In this document: positions 42,850-50,818 of the stretch, piece by piece | How positions within the stretch are numbered: position 1 is the first letter of the stretch | Layout: every line of letters starts with the position of its first letter | From: Nocardioides pinisoli | Lineage (GTDB): Bacteria; Actinomycetota; Actinomycetes; Propionibacteriales; Nocardioidaceae | Assembly (NCBI RefSeq): GCF_024199985.1 | Contig: NZ_JANARS010000004.1 | Coordinates: 124,001 to 188,000 of the forward strand | DNA: 64,000 bases | Direction of reading: 5' to 3' | The notes under the pieces: model-generated | Database searches by the model: none | What the model was told of the DNA's origin: nothing | What the model saw: the letters and a program-made list of their open reading frames with translations, nothing else | Translations under genes and position numbers: made by a program

Positions 42850-43281
42850 ATGAAGATCAAGGACGTCATCCAGCACAAGGACAGCCAGGCGGTCGTGACC
42901 ATCGGACCGGAGGCCACCGTGCGCGAGCTGGTCGCCCTCCTCGCCGAGCACAACGTGGGCGCCCTCGTGGTGAGCGAGGACGGCGAGCGGGTCGCCGGGA
43001 TCGTCAGCGAGCGAGACGTCGTACGCCGCCTGCACGAGGACACCGCCGTGCTCGAGAGGCCGGTCAGCTCGATCATGACCGCCGACGTGCGGACCTGCGC
43101 GGGCGACGACGGCCTCACCGACCTCATGCAGACCATGACCGAGCACCGCATCCGACACGTCCCGGTGGTGGCCGACGGACGGCTGACCGGCATCATCAGC
43201 ATCGGTGACGTGGTGAAGAACCGCATCGGCGAGCTCGAGTTCGAGCGCGACCAGCTCGACAGCTACGTCCACCAGACCTGA
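42850..43281 (+). CDS. tandem CBS-domain protein
   Basis: 143 residues, a stand-alone pair of CBS domains (about 1-65 and 72-135): KIKDVIQHKDSQAVVTIGPEATVRELVALLAEHNVGALVVSEDGE and MTADVRTCAGDDGLTDLMQTMTEHRIRHVPVVADGRLTGIISIGDVVKNRI. Such proteins bind adenosyl ligands and regulate partners or act alone in energy sensing; no partner is evident. The ATG has GAGAGGCGGG before it. The FKBP gene follows after 24 bp. Confidence 0.93.
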   Translation: MKIKDVIQHKDSQAVVTIGPEATVRELVALLAEHNVGALVVSEDGERVAGIVSERDVVRRLHEDTAVLERPVSSIMTADVRTCAGDDGLTDLMQTMTEHRIRHVPVVADGRLTGIISIGDVVKNRIGELEFERDQLDSYVHQT

Positions 43282-43305
43282 CACCCACCAGAAACGGAGC
43301 AACCC

Positions 43306-43677
43306 GTGAGCGAGAAGCCCGACGTCGACCCCCACATGGGCGACGTGCCCACCGACCTCGAGGTCACCGACCTCGTCGAGGGGGAGGGTGCCGAGGCCAC
43401 GTCCGGCTCCACCGTCTCGGTCCACTACGTCGGCGTCGCCCACTCCTCGGGCGAGGAGTTCGACGCGTCCTACAACCGCGGTACGCCGCTGCAGTTCCGC
43501 CTCGGCATCGGCCAGGTCATCTCCGGCTGGGACACCGGCGTCCAGGGCATGAAGGTCGGCGGACGTCGCCGGCTCGTCATCCCGCCGCACCTCGGCTACG
43601 GCGACCGTGGCGCCGGTGGCGTCATCAAGCCGGGCGAGACGCTGATCTTCGTGGTGGACCTGCTCGAGGTCCGCTGA
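43306..43677 (+). CDS. FKBP-type peptidyl-prolyl cis-trans isomerase
   Basis: 123 residues from GTG 43306. Compact FKBP fold: VHYVGVAHSSGEEFDASYNRGTPLQFRLGIGQVISGWDTGVQGMKVGGRRRLVIPPHLGYGDRGAGGVIKPGETLIFVVDLLEV, with the usual active-site Tyr, Asp, Phe, Trp residues. No signal peptide, so cytoplasmic. Likely co-transcribed with the CBS gene. Convergent with the response regulator. Confidence 0.95.
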   Translation: MSEKPDVDPHMGDVPTDLEVTDLVEGEGAEATSGSTVSVHYVGVAHSSGEEFDASYNRGTPLQFRLGIGQVISGWDTGVQGMKVGGRRRLVIPPHLGYGDRGAGGVIKPGETLIFVVDLLEVR

Positions 43678-43696
43678 CCGCACGCGGACGGATCAC

Positions 43697-44380
43697 CTAG
43701 GCCTGGGCGTCGTGGACCAGGATCGCGACCTGCACCCGGTTCTCGACGCCCAGCTTGGTGAACAGCCGCCCGACGTGGGTCTTGACCGTCGGGACGCCCA
43801 TGTAGAGTTCGGCCGCGATCTCGGCGTTGCTCAGCCCCCGGGCGACCGCGTCGGCCACGTCACGCTCCCGGTCGGTGAGGGCGTCGAGGGCCACGCGCGC
43901 CGACCGCGTCCGGTCCTGCCCGTCGGCGGAGCCGCCGCTGCGGGTGACGGCGGCGATCAGCTGGGCGGTCACGCTGGGCGACAGCATCGGCTGGCCGGCG
44001 GCCACCGTGCGGATCGCCTCGACGAGGCGGGCCGGCGGCGTGTCCTTGAGCAGGAAGCCCGCCGCGCCGAGGCGCAGGGCACGCAGCACCATGTCGTCGG
44101 TGTCGAAGGTCGTCAGCACGATGACCTTGAGCCCGGGGTCGGCCGCCAGCAGCTCCTCCGTGGCGCTGAGCCCGTCGCGCACCGGCATCCGGATGTCCAT
44201 CAGCACCACGTCGGCGCCCGACGCCGGGACCACCCGCAGCGCCTCCTCGCCGTCGCCGGCCTCGGCCACCACGGACAGCCCGGAGTCGCCGCCCAGCATC
44301 ATCTTCAGCGCCGCTCGCACCATCGGGTCGTCGTCGACGACCGCGAGACGCACCTCCGCCCCGCTGCTCGCTCCCGTCAC
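43697..44380 (-). CDS. NarL/LuxR-family response regulator
   Basis: 227 residues from the GTG whose stop-start GTGA overlaps the upstream kinase; a longer frame exists but lacks support. The receiver domain has DDDPMVR and the phospho-Asp in DVVLMDIRMPV (about 54), Lys in FLLKDTPPARL. The LuxR helix-turn-helix is LTDRERDVADAVARGLSNAEIAAELYMGVPTVKTHVGRLFTKLGV. Cognate partner of the neighbouring kinase; the adjacent divergent ABC exporter is its plausible target by location. Confidence 0.95.
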   Translation of the reverse strand: MTGASSGAEVRLAVVDDDPMVRAALKMMLGGDSGLSVVAEAGDGEEALRVVPASGADVVLMDIRMPVRDGLSATEELLAADPGLKVIVLTTFDTDDMVLRALRLGAAGFLLKDTPPARLVEAIRTVAAGQPMLSPSVTAQLIAAVTRSGGSADGQDRTRSARVALDALTDRERDVADAVARGLSNAEIAAELYMGVPTVKTHVGRLFTKLGVENRVQVAILVHDAQA

Positions 44381-45540
44381 GAGTCCCACGGTATCCACGC
44401 CCGGACGGCGTAGCCCCCGGTGGTGTCCGTGCCGTGGCTGATGCGCCCGCCGGCCAGCGCGGCGCGCTCGGCCAGGCCGAGCAGGCCGAGCCCGGAGGCC
44501 GGGAGCGACGGCACGGTGGCCCGGGCCACCGGAGCCGCGTTGCGCACCCCGATCACGATGCCGTCGGCGGGTGACCCGGCCACGTCCACGGTCACGGACG
44601 TGCCGGGCGCGTGCTTGCGGGCGTTGGTCAGCGCCTCCTGCACGATGCGGTACGCCGTCCGCCCGGTGCCGGCCGGCACGTCGTCCTCGACGCGGTTGGA
44701 CAGGCGTACGCGCATCCCGCCGGCGCGCTCCTCCGCGACCAGCGCGGCGACGTCGTCGATGCCCGGCTGGGGTCGCTCGGGGACGGCGCCGACCGGCTGC
44801 GTCGGGTCACGGAGCACGCCGAGGACGGCCCGGAGGTCGGAGAGCGCCCGGTGCGCGTTGTCCTCGATCGAGCGGGCAGCGCTCCCCCGCTCCTCCTCGC
44901 TCAGGTCGGCGCGGTAGCCGAGCGCTCCGGCGTGCATCGCCACCAGCGAGATGCGGTGGGCCAGGACGTCGTGCATCTCGCGGGCGATGCGGGTGCGCTC
45001 CGCCGCCTGTGCCTGGGCCACGCGGGCCCGCTGCTCGCGCTCGGCGGTCAGCGCCCGCTCGCGGTAGGAGTCGACGAGCTGGCGCTGCGACCCCATGGCA
45101 TAGCCCGTGGCGGCGAGGATGCCCACCGTGAGGCAGCCGAAGGCGAACGACGCCCACAGCGGCAGCGTGTCCTGGGTGAGGCCGATGCGCTCCTGGACGA
45201 TCCCGGCGAGCACGCTCAGCGGGGCCACCACGGCCAGCAGCCGCCAGCGGCGGTGCGACGAGATCGAGCCGATGATCCACGACCCCGGGCCCGCGCTCGA
45301 GGCGGACACGACCGAGAAGGCCACCAGGAGCCCGGCGACCAGCGCGGGTCGGCGGTGGCGCCAGCGGATCAGCACGAAGGAGAGCAGGCCGAGCACCGGG
45401 TCGCCGACGAGGAACCACATCACGGCGGGATCCGACGCCCGCTCGGTCGCGGTGACCAGCGGGATGCCCCAGACGGTGAGGCTGATCAGGGCCGCCAGGC
45501 CGTAGCGCCAGGTCGCTGCGAGCCGACCGGTTCCCACCAT
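44377..45540 (-). CDS. two-component sensor histidine kinase (HisKA_3)
   Basis: 387 residues. The N-terminal half is hydrophobic with about 5-6 membrane helices (WRYGLAALISLTVWGIPLVTA onward to about 145). A coiled segment follows, then the dimerisation/phosphorylation box TRIAREMHDVLAHRISLVAMHAGAL (His about 198). The HATPase has N-box GRTAYRIVQEALTNARKHA and the G-box GLGLLGLAERAALAGG. Ligand unknown. Overlaps the response regulator by 4 bp and is divergent from the ABC transporter, an arrangement typical of antibiotic-response systems. Confidence 0.95.
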   Translation of the reverse strand: MVGTGRLAATWRYGLAALISLTVWGIPLVTATERASDPAVMWFLVGDPVLGLLSFVLIRWRHRRPALVAGLLVAFSVVSASSAGPGSWIIGSISSHRRWRLLAVVAPLSVLAGIVQERIGLTQDTLPLWASFAFGCLTVGILAATGYAMGSQRQLVDSYRERALTAEREQRARVAQAQAAERTRIAREMHDVLAHRISLVAMHAGALGYRADLSEEERGSAARSIEDNAHRALSDLRAVLGVLRDPTQPVGAVPERPQPGIDDVAALVAEERAGGMRVRLSNRVEDDVPAGTGRTAYRIVQEALTNARKHAPGTSVTVDVAGSPADGIVIGVRNAAPVARATVPSLPASGLGLLGLAERAALAGGRISHGTDTTGGYAVRAWIPWDS

Positions 45541-45680
45541 GGCACCGACCCTAGATGTCGGGGCACGGCGGACGCGTCCGACCCAGGTCTCGTCCTCCGG
45601 GCCGACGCCGATACCGAGGTCGGACGCGGGCGACCCCTGCGCTCGATGTCTGTGGGCAGCGGCCGCAGCAGGCTGGAGCC

Positions 45681-46577
45681 ATGATCACAGTCGAGAACCT
45701 CACCAAGCGCTACGGCGGGTTCACCGCCGTCGACGACATCTCCTTCGAGGTCCGCCCCGGCAGTGTCGTCGGCTTCCTCGGGCCCAATGGCGCGGGCAAG
45801 TCCACCGCCATGCGGATGATGACCGGCCTCACCCCGCCCACCTCGGGCCGCGCCACGATCCTCGGCCAGCCCTACCGCGACCTGCACAACCCCGGCCGCC
45901 AGGTCGGCGTCATGCTCGACGCCTCCGCGCAGCACCCCGGCCGCACCGGCCGCGAGGTGCTCCGGGTCGCCGCCGTGTCGATCGGTGTCTCCAAGGCCCG
46001 CGTCGAGGAGGCGCTCGCGCTCGTCGGCCTGACCGACGAGGAGGCCGGACGCCGGGTCCGCAACTACTCCCTCGGCATGCGCCAGCGCCTCGGCATCGCC
46101 GCCGCGCTCCTCGGTGAGCCGCAGGTCCTGGTCCTCGACGAGCCGGCCAACGGCCTCGACCCGCAGGGCATCCACTGGATGCGCGGCCTGCTGCGGCGCT
46201 TCGCCGACGGCGGCGGGACCGTGCTCCTGTCGAGCCACCTGCTGCACGAGGTGCAGATCGTGGCCGACGACCTCGTGATGATCGGCCGCGGCCGGATCGT
46301 CGCCATGGGCTCGAAGGAGGAGCTGCTGAGCCGCGGCGGCACGTCGGTCTCCTCGACCGACGACGCCCGCCTGGCCGGCCTCCTCCAGGCCGCGGACGTG
46401 CCCGTCAGCCGGACCGGCTCCGGGCTCGTCGTCGAGGCCGAGCCGCGCGTGGTCGGCGAGATCGCCGCCCGCGAGTCCATCGTGCTCCTCGAGCTCCGCT
46501 CCGGCGGCTCGGAGGGCCTGGAGGAGATGTTCCTCGGCCTCACGGCCGCCACCTCTCGTGAAGGAGACGCAGCATGA
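45681..46577 (+). CDS. ABC transporter ATP-binding protein
   Basis: 298 residues from ATG 45681. Walker A GPNGAGKST (about 36-44), signature YSLGMRQRL (about 131), Walker B VLVLDEPANG (about 151), H-loop SSHLLHE. The C-terminal ~75 residues form the extension common to DrrA/BcrA-type exporters. It powers the membrane protein encoded by the next gene, whose ATG overlaps its stop. Confidence 0.95.
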   Translation: MITVENLTKRYGGFTAVDDISFEVRPGSVVGFLGPNGAGKSTAMRMMTGLTPPTSGRATILGQPYRDLHNPGRQVGVMLDASAQHPGRTGREVLRVAAVSIGVSKARVEEALALVGLTDEEAGRRVRNYSLGMRQRLGIAAALLGEPQVLVLDEPANGLDPQGIHWMRGLLRRFADGGGTVLLSSHLLHEVQIVADDLVMIGRGRIVAMGSKEELLSRGGTSVSSTDDARLAGLLQAADVPVSRTGSGLVVEAEPRVVGEIAARESIVLLELRSGGSEGLEEMFLGLTAATSREGDAA

Positions 46578-47380
46578 GCACCGACACCTCGCTGAGCACG
46601 CCCGCCGTGGGCGGCGGCTCCGCAGCCCCGGCCGGCGCCCCCACCGCCCTCCCGGGTCGCCCCGGAGTGCCCTTCGCCCGCACCCTGCAGGCCGAGGTGC
46701 GCAAGATGGTGGACACCCGTGCCGGCCGCTGGATGGTCATCGTGATGGCCGCGCTGACCGTCCTCATCCTGGCCGCGTTCGTCCTCTGGGGTCCCGAGAC
46801 GGACGCGACCCTCGCCAACCTGCTGCAGATCGCCACGCTGCCGCTGGCCCTGCTGCTGCCCGTCATCGGCATCATGGCCGCCACCGCGGAGTGGACCCAG
46901 CGCACCGGCCTGGTCACGTTCACCCTCGAGCCGCGCCGCGGTCGCGTCGTGCTCGCCAAGGCGTTGGGTGCCCTCGCCCTCGGCCTGGTCGTGACGGCCG
47001 TCGCCTTCGCGGCCGCCGCGCTCGCCACCGTCGCGAGCAGCGGCACGTGGGACCTCGAGGCCGCGGCCGCAGGCGGGCTCGTGCTGGCGCTGCTGATCTA
47101 CGTGCTGCAGGGCGTCGCCTTCGGGCTGCTGTTCCTCAACACGCCCGTCGCCATCGTCACGGTCCTCGTCCTGCCCACGGCGTGGACGATCGCCACGCAG
47201 GTCTTCAGCTCCCTGGCCGACGTCGGGCGCTGGCTCGACCTGGACTCGGTCACCCGTCCGCTGTTCGACGGGGAGATGGCCGGCCAGGACTGGGCCCAGC
47301 TCGGCACCGGCGTCGGCTTCTGGGTGCTGCTGCCGCTGGCGATCGGCACCTGGCGGGTGCTCACGCGTGAGGTGAAGTAA
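46574..47380 (+). CDS. ABC transporter permease
   Basis: 268 residues. A Pro/Ala-rich cytoplasmic N-terminus (about 1-40) precedes FARTLQAEVRKMVDTRAGRW, the usual entry of ABC-2 permeases, and about six helices follow, including VIVMAALTVLILAAFVLW, TLPLALLLPVIGIMAATAEW (the conserved E in TAEWTQRTGLVTFTLEPRRGRVVLAK) and WVLLPLAIGTW. An export permease. Overlaps the ATPase gene. The adjacent two-component genes probably regulate it. Confidence 0.9.
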   Translation: MSTDTSLSTPAVGGGSAAPAGAPTALPGRPGVPFARTLQAEVRKMVDTRAGRWMVIVMAALTVLILAAFVLWGPETDATLANLLQIATLPLALLLPVIGIMAATAEWTQRTGLVTFTLEPRRGRVVLAKALGALALGLVVTAVAFAAAALATVASSGTWDLEAAAAGGLVLALLIYVLQGVAFGLLFLNTPVAIVTVLVLPTAWTIATQVFSSLADVGRWLDLDSVTRPLFDGEMAGQDWAQLGTGVGFWVLLPLAIGTWRVLTREVK

Positions 47381-47414
47381 CCGGGGGGTCTTCACCTCTC
47401 CCCGTCGCCACCCC

Positions 47415-47690
47415 TCACCAGGGGACGTCGATCTCGGCCTCCCCGGTGGCGACACGGGCCGCCAGCCCGCCCAGCGTGACCACGTCACCAGGGGCGAGCT
47501 GGCGGCCTCGCCGCGTCTCGACCTCCCCGTTGACCTGCACCGCCCCGTCGGCGAGCACCGGCTTGGCGTCCGCGCCGCTCTCGACGAGGTTGGCGAGCTT
47601 GAGGAACTGGCCCAGCCGGATCGACTCGTCGCGGATGGGTACGTCGACGGGCTCGGGCTGGGGCGACGGCTGCGACGGTTGGGGCGACAT
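47415..47690 (-). CDS. S4-domain RNA-binding protein
   Basis: 91 residues from ATG 47690. After a short Pro/Gln-rich start the S4 fold is clear: IRLGQFLKLANLVESGADAKPVLADGAVQVNGEVETRRGRQLAPGDVVTL (about 25-74). It is like YaaA/YbcJ-type small S4 proteins, which bind structured RNA; targets unknown. Convergent with the ABC permease (34-bp gap) and divergent from the phospholipase-like gene. Confidence 0.9.
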   Translation of the reverse strand: MSPQPSQPSPQPEPVDVPIRDESIRLGQFLKLANLVESGADAKPVLADGAVQVNGEVETRRGRQLAPGDVVTLGGLAARVATGEAEIDVPW

Positions 47691-47739
47691 GGGACCAGTG
47701 AACCAGCCGGGGCGCGAGTCGTGCCAAGGTGTGCGGGTG

Positions 47740-48933
47740 ATGCGTCGAGCAGCCCTGCTGGCCGTGACCGTGCTCTCCCTGGTCGCGCCGCTGCTCGCGG
47801 CCGCGGCGCCGGCCACCGCCCGTCCGGCCGCGCCGGCCGCCAAGACCGGCTGCCAGGCCCAGGCCGGGTTCGAGGCGTGCTTCACCTCCCCGCTCGCGGT
47901 CCCGCGCGACCCGACGGTGCTCGACCGGGCCAGCCGCCTCTTCGACACCGCCGGCCCCGGCGACACGATCCGGGTCGCGATGTTCCGCTGGGACATCAAG
48001 GCGCCGACCGACGCGCTCCTCGCCGCCCAGCGCCGGGGCGCGACGGTGCTCCTCGTCGGGGACGACGACCTGCGCCTCAACCGGCACGGCCGCCGCCTCA
48101 TCTCCGGTCTCGAGGAGCAGGACCCGGCGCGACGCAACGTGACGATCTGCGACGGCGCCTGCCTGCCGTGGCGCGCGCCCGGGCCCTTCCCCGACAGCCA
48201 GGACGTGCAGCACCTGAAGTTCTACGTCACCGAGATCGGCGGCGTGCAGTCGTTCATGACGTCCTCGGCCAACCTCGAGGACCGCCAGTACCGCCAGTAC
48301 AACTCGTTCATCAAGATCGACGACCCCGGCCTCTACGCCTTCGGCGTGTCCTACTTCTCGCGGCTCGAGGCCCAGGGGCTGGCCGTCGACGGGGAGCGGT
48401 GGGACGACCGGCGCAAGGTCTGGAAGTCCGGGCCGCTGACCGCGGCCGTCTACCCCAACCGCAGCGACCTGCTGCTCTCCACGCTCAAGGACATCTCGTG
48501 CACCCGCGGCGCCCGGGACGTGTCGGCGATGTTCGCCGTCATCCAGCGCGCCGACGTACGCGCCCAGCTGGCCCGGCTCTCCGACCGCGGCTGCCGGGTG
48601 CGCATCGTCACCTCGCGCGACACCGTGGAGAACTGGGTGCAGAGGTCGCTGCCCAGCGGCGACATCCCGGACCGCCAGGTGCGCACGGTCCTCACCCACG
48701 ACAAGATGCTCGTGGTGGACGCGAAGTTCCGGGGCAGGGCGACGCACCTCGTCGTCACCGGCACCTCCAACACCACCTGCGGCGGGCTGCTCTACAACGA
48801 CGAGGTCATGCTCCGGGTGGTGGGCAACCGGTGGCTGCACGACCAGTACCGCGCGCACTTCGACGATGCCTACGCGCGCGCCCACCAGAGCCGGTCGCGC
48901 ATCATGCCCGTGATGAAGCCCTGCCGGGCCTGA
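47740..48933 (+). CDS. secreted phospholipase D-like protein
   Basis: 397 residues. A signal peptide (MRRAALLAVTVLSLVAPLLAAAAPATA, cleavage ~27) puts it outside the cell. Two HKD motifs are intact in essence: HLKFYV with His158/Lys160 followed by SSANLEDRQYRQYNS, and HDKMLVVD with His320/Lys322 followed by TGTSNTTCGG. Six or more cysteines suggest disulfides. PLD-fold enzymes cleave or transfer phosphodiester bonds in lipids or nucleic acids; substrate unknown. The canonical x4-D residue after Lys is visible only in the second motif (KMLVVD), so activity on ordinary phospholipid is uncertain. Confidence 0.85.
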   Translation: MRRAALLAVTVLSLVAPLLAAAAPATARPAAPAAKTGCQAQAGFEACFTSPLAVPRDPTVLDRASRLFDTAGPGDTIRVAMFRWDIKAPTDALLAAQRRGATVLLVGDDDLRLNRHGRRLISGLEEQDPARRNVTICDGACLPWRAPGPFPDSQDVQHLKFYVTEIGGVQSFMTSSANLEDRQYRQYNSFIKIDDPGLYAFGVSYFSRLEAQGLAVDGERWDDRRKVWKSGPLTAAVYPNRSDLLLSTLKDISCTRGARDVSAMFAVIQRADVRAQLARLSDRGCRVRIVTSRDTVENWVQRSLPSGDIPDRQVRTVLTHDKMLVVDAKFRGRATHLVVTGTSNTTCGGLLYNDEVMLRVVGNRWLHDQYRAHFDDAYARAHQSRSRIMPVMKPCRA

Positions 48934-48976
48934 GCCTGATGGCCGGCTCCGATCGGCCGGGCCTTCGTCGTGCAGG

Positions 48977-50308
48977 TCAGTGCGCCAGCAGGCTGATCGC
49001 GTGGATCAGCACGCCGACGAGGCCGCCGACGATGGTGCCGTTGATGCGGATGAACTGCAGGTCGCGGCCCACGTGCAGCTCGATGCGGCGCGCCGCCTCC
49101 TTGCCGTCCCACCGCTCGATGGTGGACGTGATCACCGTGGTCACCTCGGCGCCGTAGCGCTCGACCGCGAAGACGGTGAGGTCCGCGGCGACCCGGTCGA
49201 GGCGCTCGCGCAGCGCGGCGTCGTCCTGCAGCCGCTCGGCGAAGGAGCTCACCTCGACGAGGAGGCGGTGCCGGACGGCACCCTCCGGGTCGCGGACCGA
49301 GGTGAGGAGCGCGGAGCGCATTGCCTTCCACAGCGAGATCGCCGTCGTCACGACCTGCGGGTGCTCCAGCAGGCGCTCCTTGAGCGCCTCGGTCCGCCGG
49401 ACCGTCTCCTCGTCGTTGAGCAGGTCGTGCGCGAGCTGGCCCAGCATCGAGTCGAGCGCCTCCCGGGCGCGGTGGTGCGGGTCGTCGCGGATGTCCTCGA
49501 GCCACGCCATGGCCTGCACGTGCAGCCGTGAGGTGACCGCGTCGTTGAGCTTGGGCGGCGCCCACCACGGTGCCCGCTCCTCGAGCACCCGGATGAAGGT
49601 CTCGGGGTTGTCGCGCAGCCAGCTGTGCAGCTCGTCGACGGCGAGGTCGACCAGGCCGTGGTGCAGGTCGTCACGCAGCACCTCCATCAGGGTCGAGCCG
49701 AGGAGCGGCGAGATCGGCTCGTCCCGGAAGCGCGGCACGAGGGCGTGCGTCACCAGGTCGGCGATGTGGTCGTCGCGCACCTTGTCGAGCGCGATGACGG
49801 CCACCTCGGCCACCTCGTCGACCACGCGGCGGGCGTGGGCGGGCTCCCCCAGCCAGGCGCCCACGCGGGCCGAGATGGTGGCGGCGGCCACGCGCTCGCG
49901 GATGATGTCCTCCTGGAGGAAGTTCTCCCCCACGAACTCCTCGAGGCCCTTGCCCAGCTCGTCCTTGCGCTTCGGCACGAGCGCGGTGTGCGGGATGGGA
50001 AGGCCCAGCGGGTGCTTGAACAGCGCCGTCACGGCGAACCAGTCCGCGATCGCACCGACCATCGACGCCTCGGCGCCGGCGTTGACGAAGCCCCAGAAGC
50101 CGTCCTGCCCGAGCGTGGCGACGTACACGCAGGCGGCGAGCAGGAGCAGCCCCACCGCGACCGTGCGCATCCGGCGCAGCCCGCGGCGGCGGGCCTCGTC
50201 GGCGCCCGGGTCGGGCGTGATGAGCGAGATCGGAGGGGGACTCGGCGGCGCGCTCGTCGACGAGCGCGCGGAGGAGCCCCGGGACGAGGTGGCGGAGGAG
50301 GCGACCAT
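48977..50308 (-). CDS. DUF445 membrane protein
   Basis: 443 residues from ATG 50308, chosen over 50317 because GGGGAGG then lies nine bases upstream. After a Ser/Pro-rich start come LRRMRTVAVGLLLLAACVYVATL and GFWGFVNAGAEASMVGAIADWFAVTALFKHPLGLPIPHTALVPKRKDELGKGLEEFV, the family signature. A long helical region follows, and it ends with a second membrane helix (INGTIVGGLVGVLIHAISLLAH). Function unknown across bacteria. Divergent from the nucleotidyltransferase gene. Confidence 0.92.
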   Translation of the reverse strand: MVASSATSSRGSSARSSTSAPPSPPPISLITPDPGADEARRRGLRRMRTVAVGLLLLAACVYVATLGQDGFWGFVNAGAEASMVGAIADWFAVTALFKHPLGLPIPHTALVPKRKDELGKGLEEFVGENFLQEDIIRERVAAATISARVGAWLGEPAHARRVVDEVAEVAVIALDKVRDDHIADLVTHALVPRFRDEPISPLLGSTLMEVLRDDLHHGLVDLAVDELHSWLRDNPETFIRVLEERAPWWAPPKLNDAVTSRLHVQAMAWLEDIRDDPHHRAREALDSMLGQLAHDLLNDEETVRRTEALKERLLEHPQVVTTAISLWKAMRSALLTSVRDPEGAVRHRLLVEVSSFAERLQDDAALRERLDRVAADLTVFAVERYGAEVTTVITSTIERWDGKEAARRIELHVGRDLQFIRINGTIVGGLVGVLIHAISLLAH

Positions 50309-50361
50309 GCCGGCCATCCTCCCCCAACGCCCGTGACGACCCGCGTGCCAGAATGCCGCGC

Positions 50362-50757
50362 ATGCCTCGCACCGTGATCACCTTCGGCACGTTCGACGTG
50401 TTCCATGTCGGACACCTGCGCGTCCTCGAGCGCGCGGCCGAGCTGGGTGACCGGCTCGTCGTCGGCGTCTCCGCCGACGCGCTCAACGAGCGCAAGAAGG
50501 GCCGCGCCCCCATCTTCAGCGAGCGCGAGCGGCTCGCGATCGTCGGCGCGCTGAAGGTCGTCGACTCCGTCTTCGTCGAGGAGAGCCTCGAGCAGAAGCG
50601 CGACTACATCCTCGAGCACGGCGCGGACGTGCTCGTGATGGGCGACGACTGGGCCGGGAAGTTCGACGAGCTCGGGGACATCTGCGAGGTCGTCTACCTG
50701 GCCCGCACCCCGGCCATCTCCACGACCGCGATCATCGAGCACATCGCCGATCTGTGA
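50362..50757 (+). CDS. adenylyl/cytidylyltransferase (TagD-like)
   Basis: 131 residues. Nucleotidyltransferase signature GTFDVFHVGHLRVLERAAELGD (HVGH is the HxGH motif, about 16-19) and RTPAISTTAIIEHI near the end, the ISSTxLR-type motif of glycerol-3-phosphate cytidylyltransferase. Likely makes CDP-glycerol or a related activated alcohol for wall teichoic acid, though an FAD-synthetase-like or ADP-heptose activity cannot be excluded. It lies alone between DUF445 and the metalloprotease. Confidence 0.9.
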   Translation: MPRTVITFGTFDVFHVGHLRVLERAAELGDRLVVGVSADALNERKKGRAPIFSERERLAIVGALKVVDSVFVEESLEQKRDYILEHGADVLVMGDDWAGKFDELGDICEVVYLARTPAISTTAIIEHIADL

Positions 50758-50818
50758 TCCTCGCCCGGCAGCGTCGCCGGGTTAGGGTCGACCGGACATG
50801 ACCTACACGAGGGGAACC

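Noticed and set aside
48941-48958. Terminator hairpin between the phospholipase D-like and DUF445 genes
   Set aside because: GGCCG/CGGCC is only a 5-bp stem with an 8-nt loop in GC-rich DNA; not strong enough to list as a feature.
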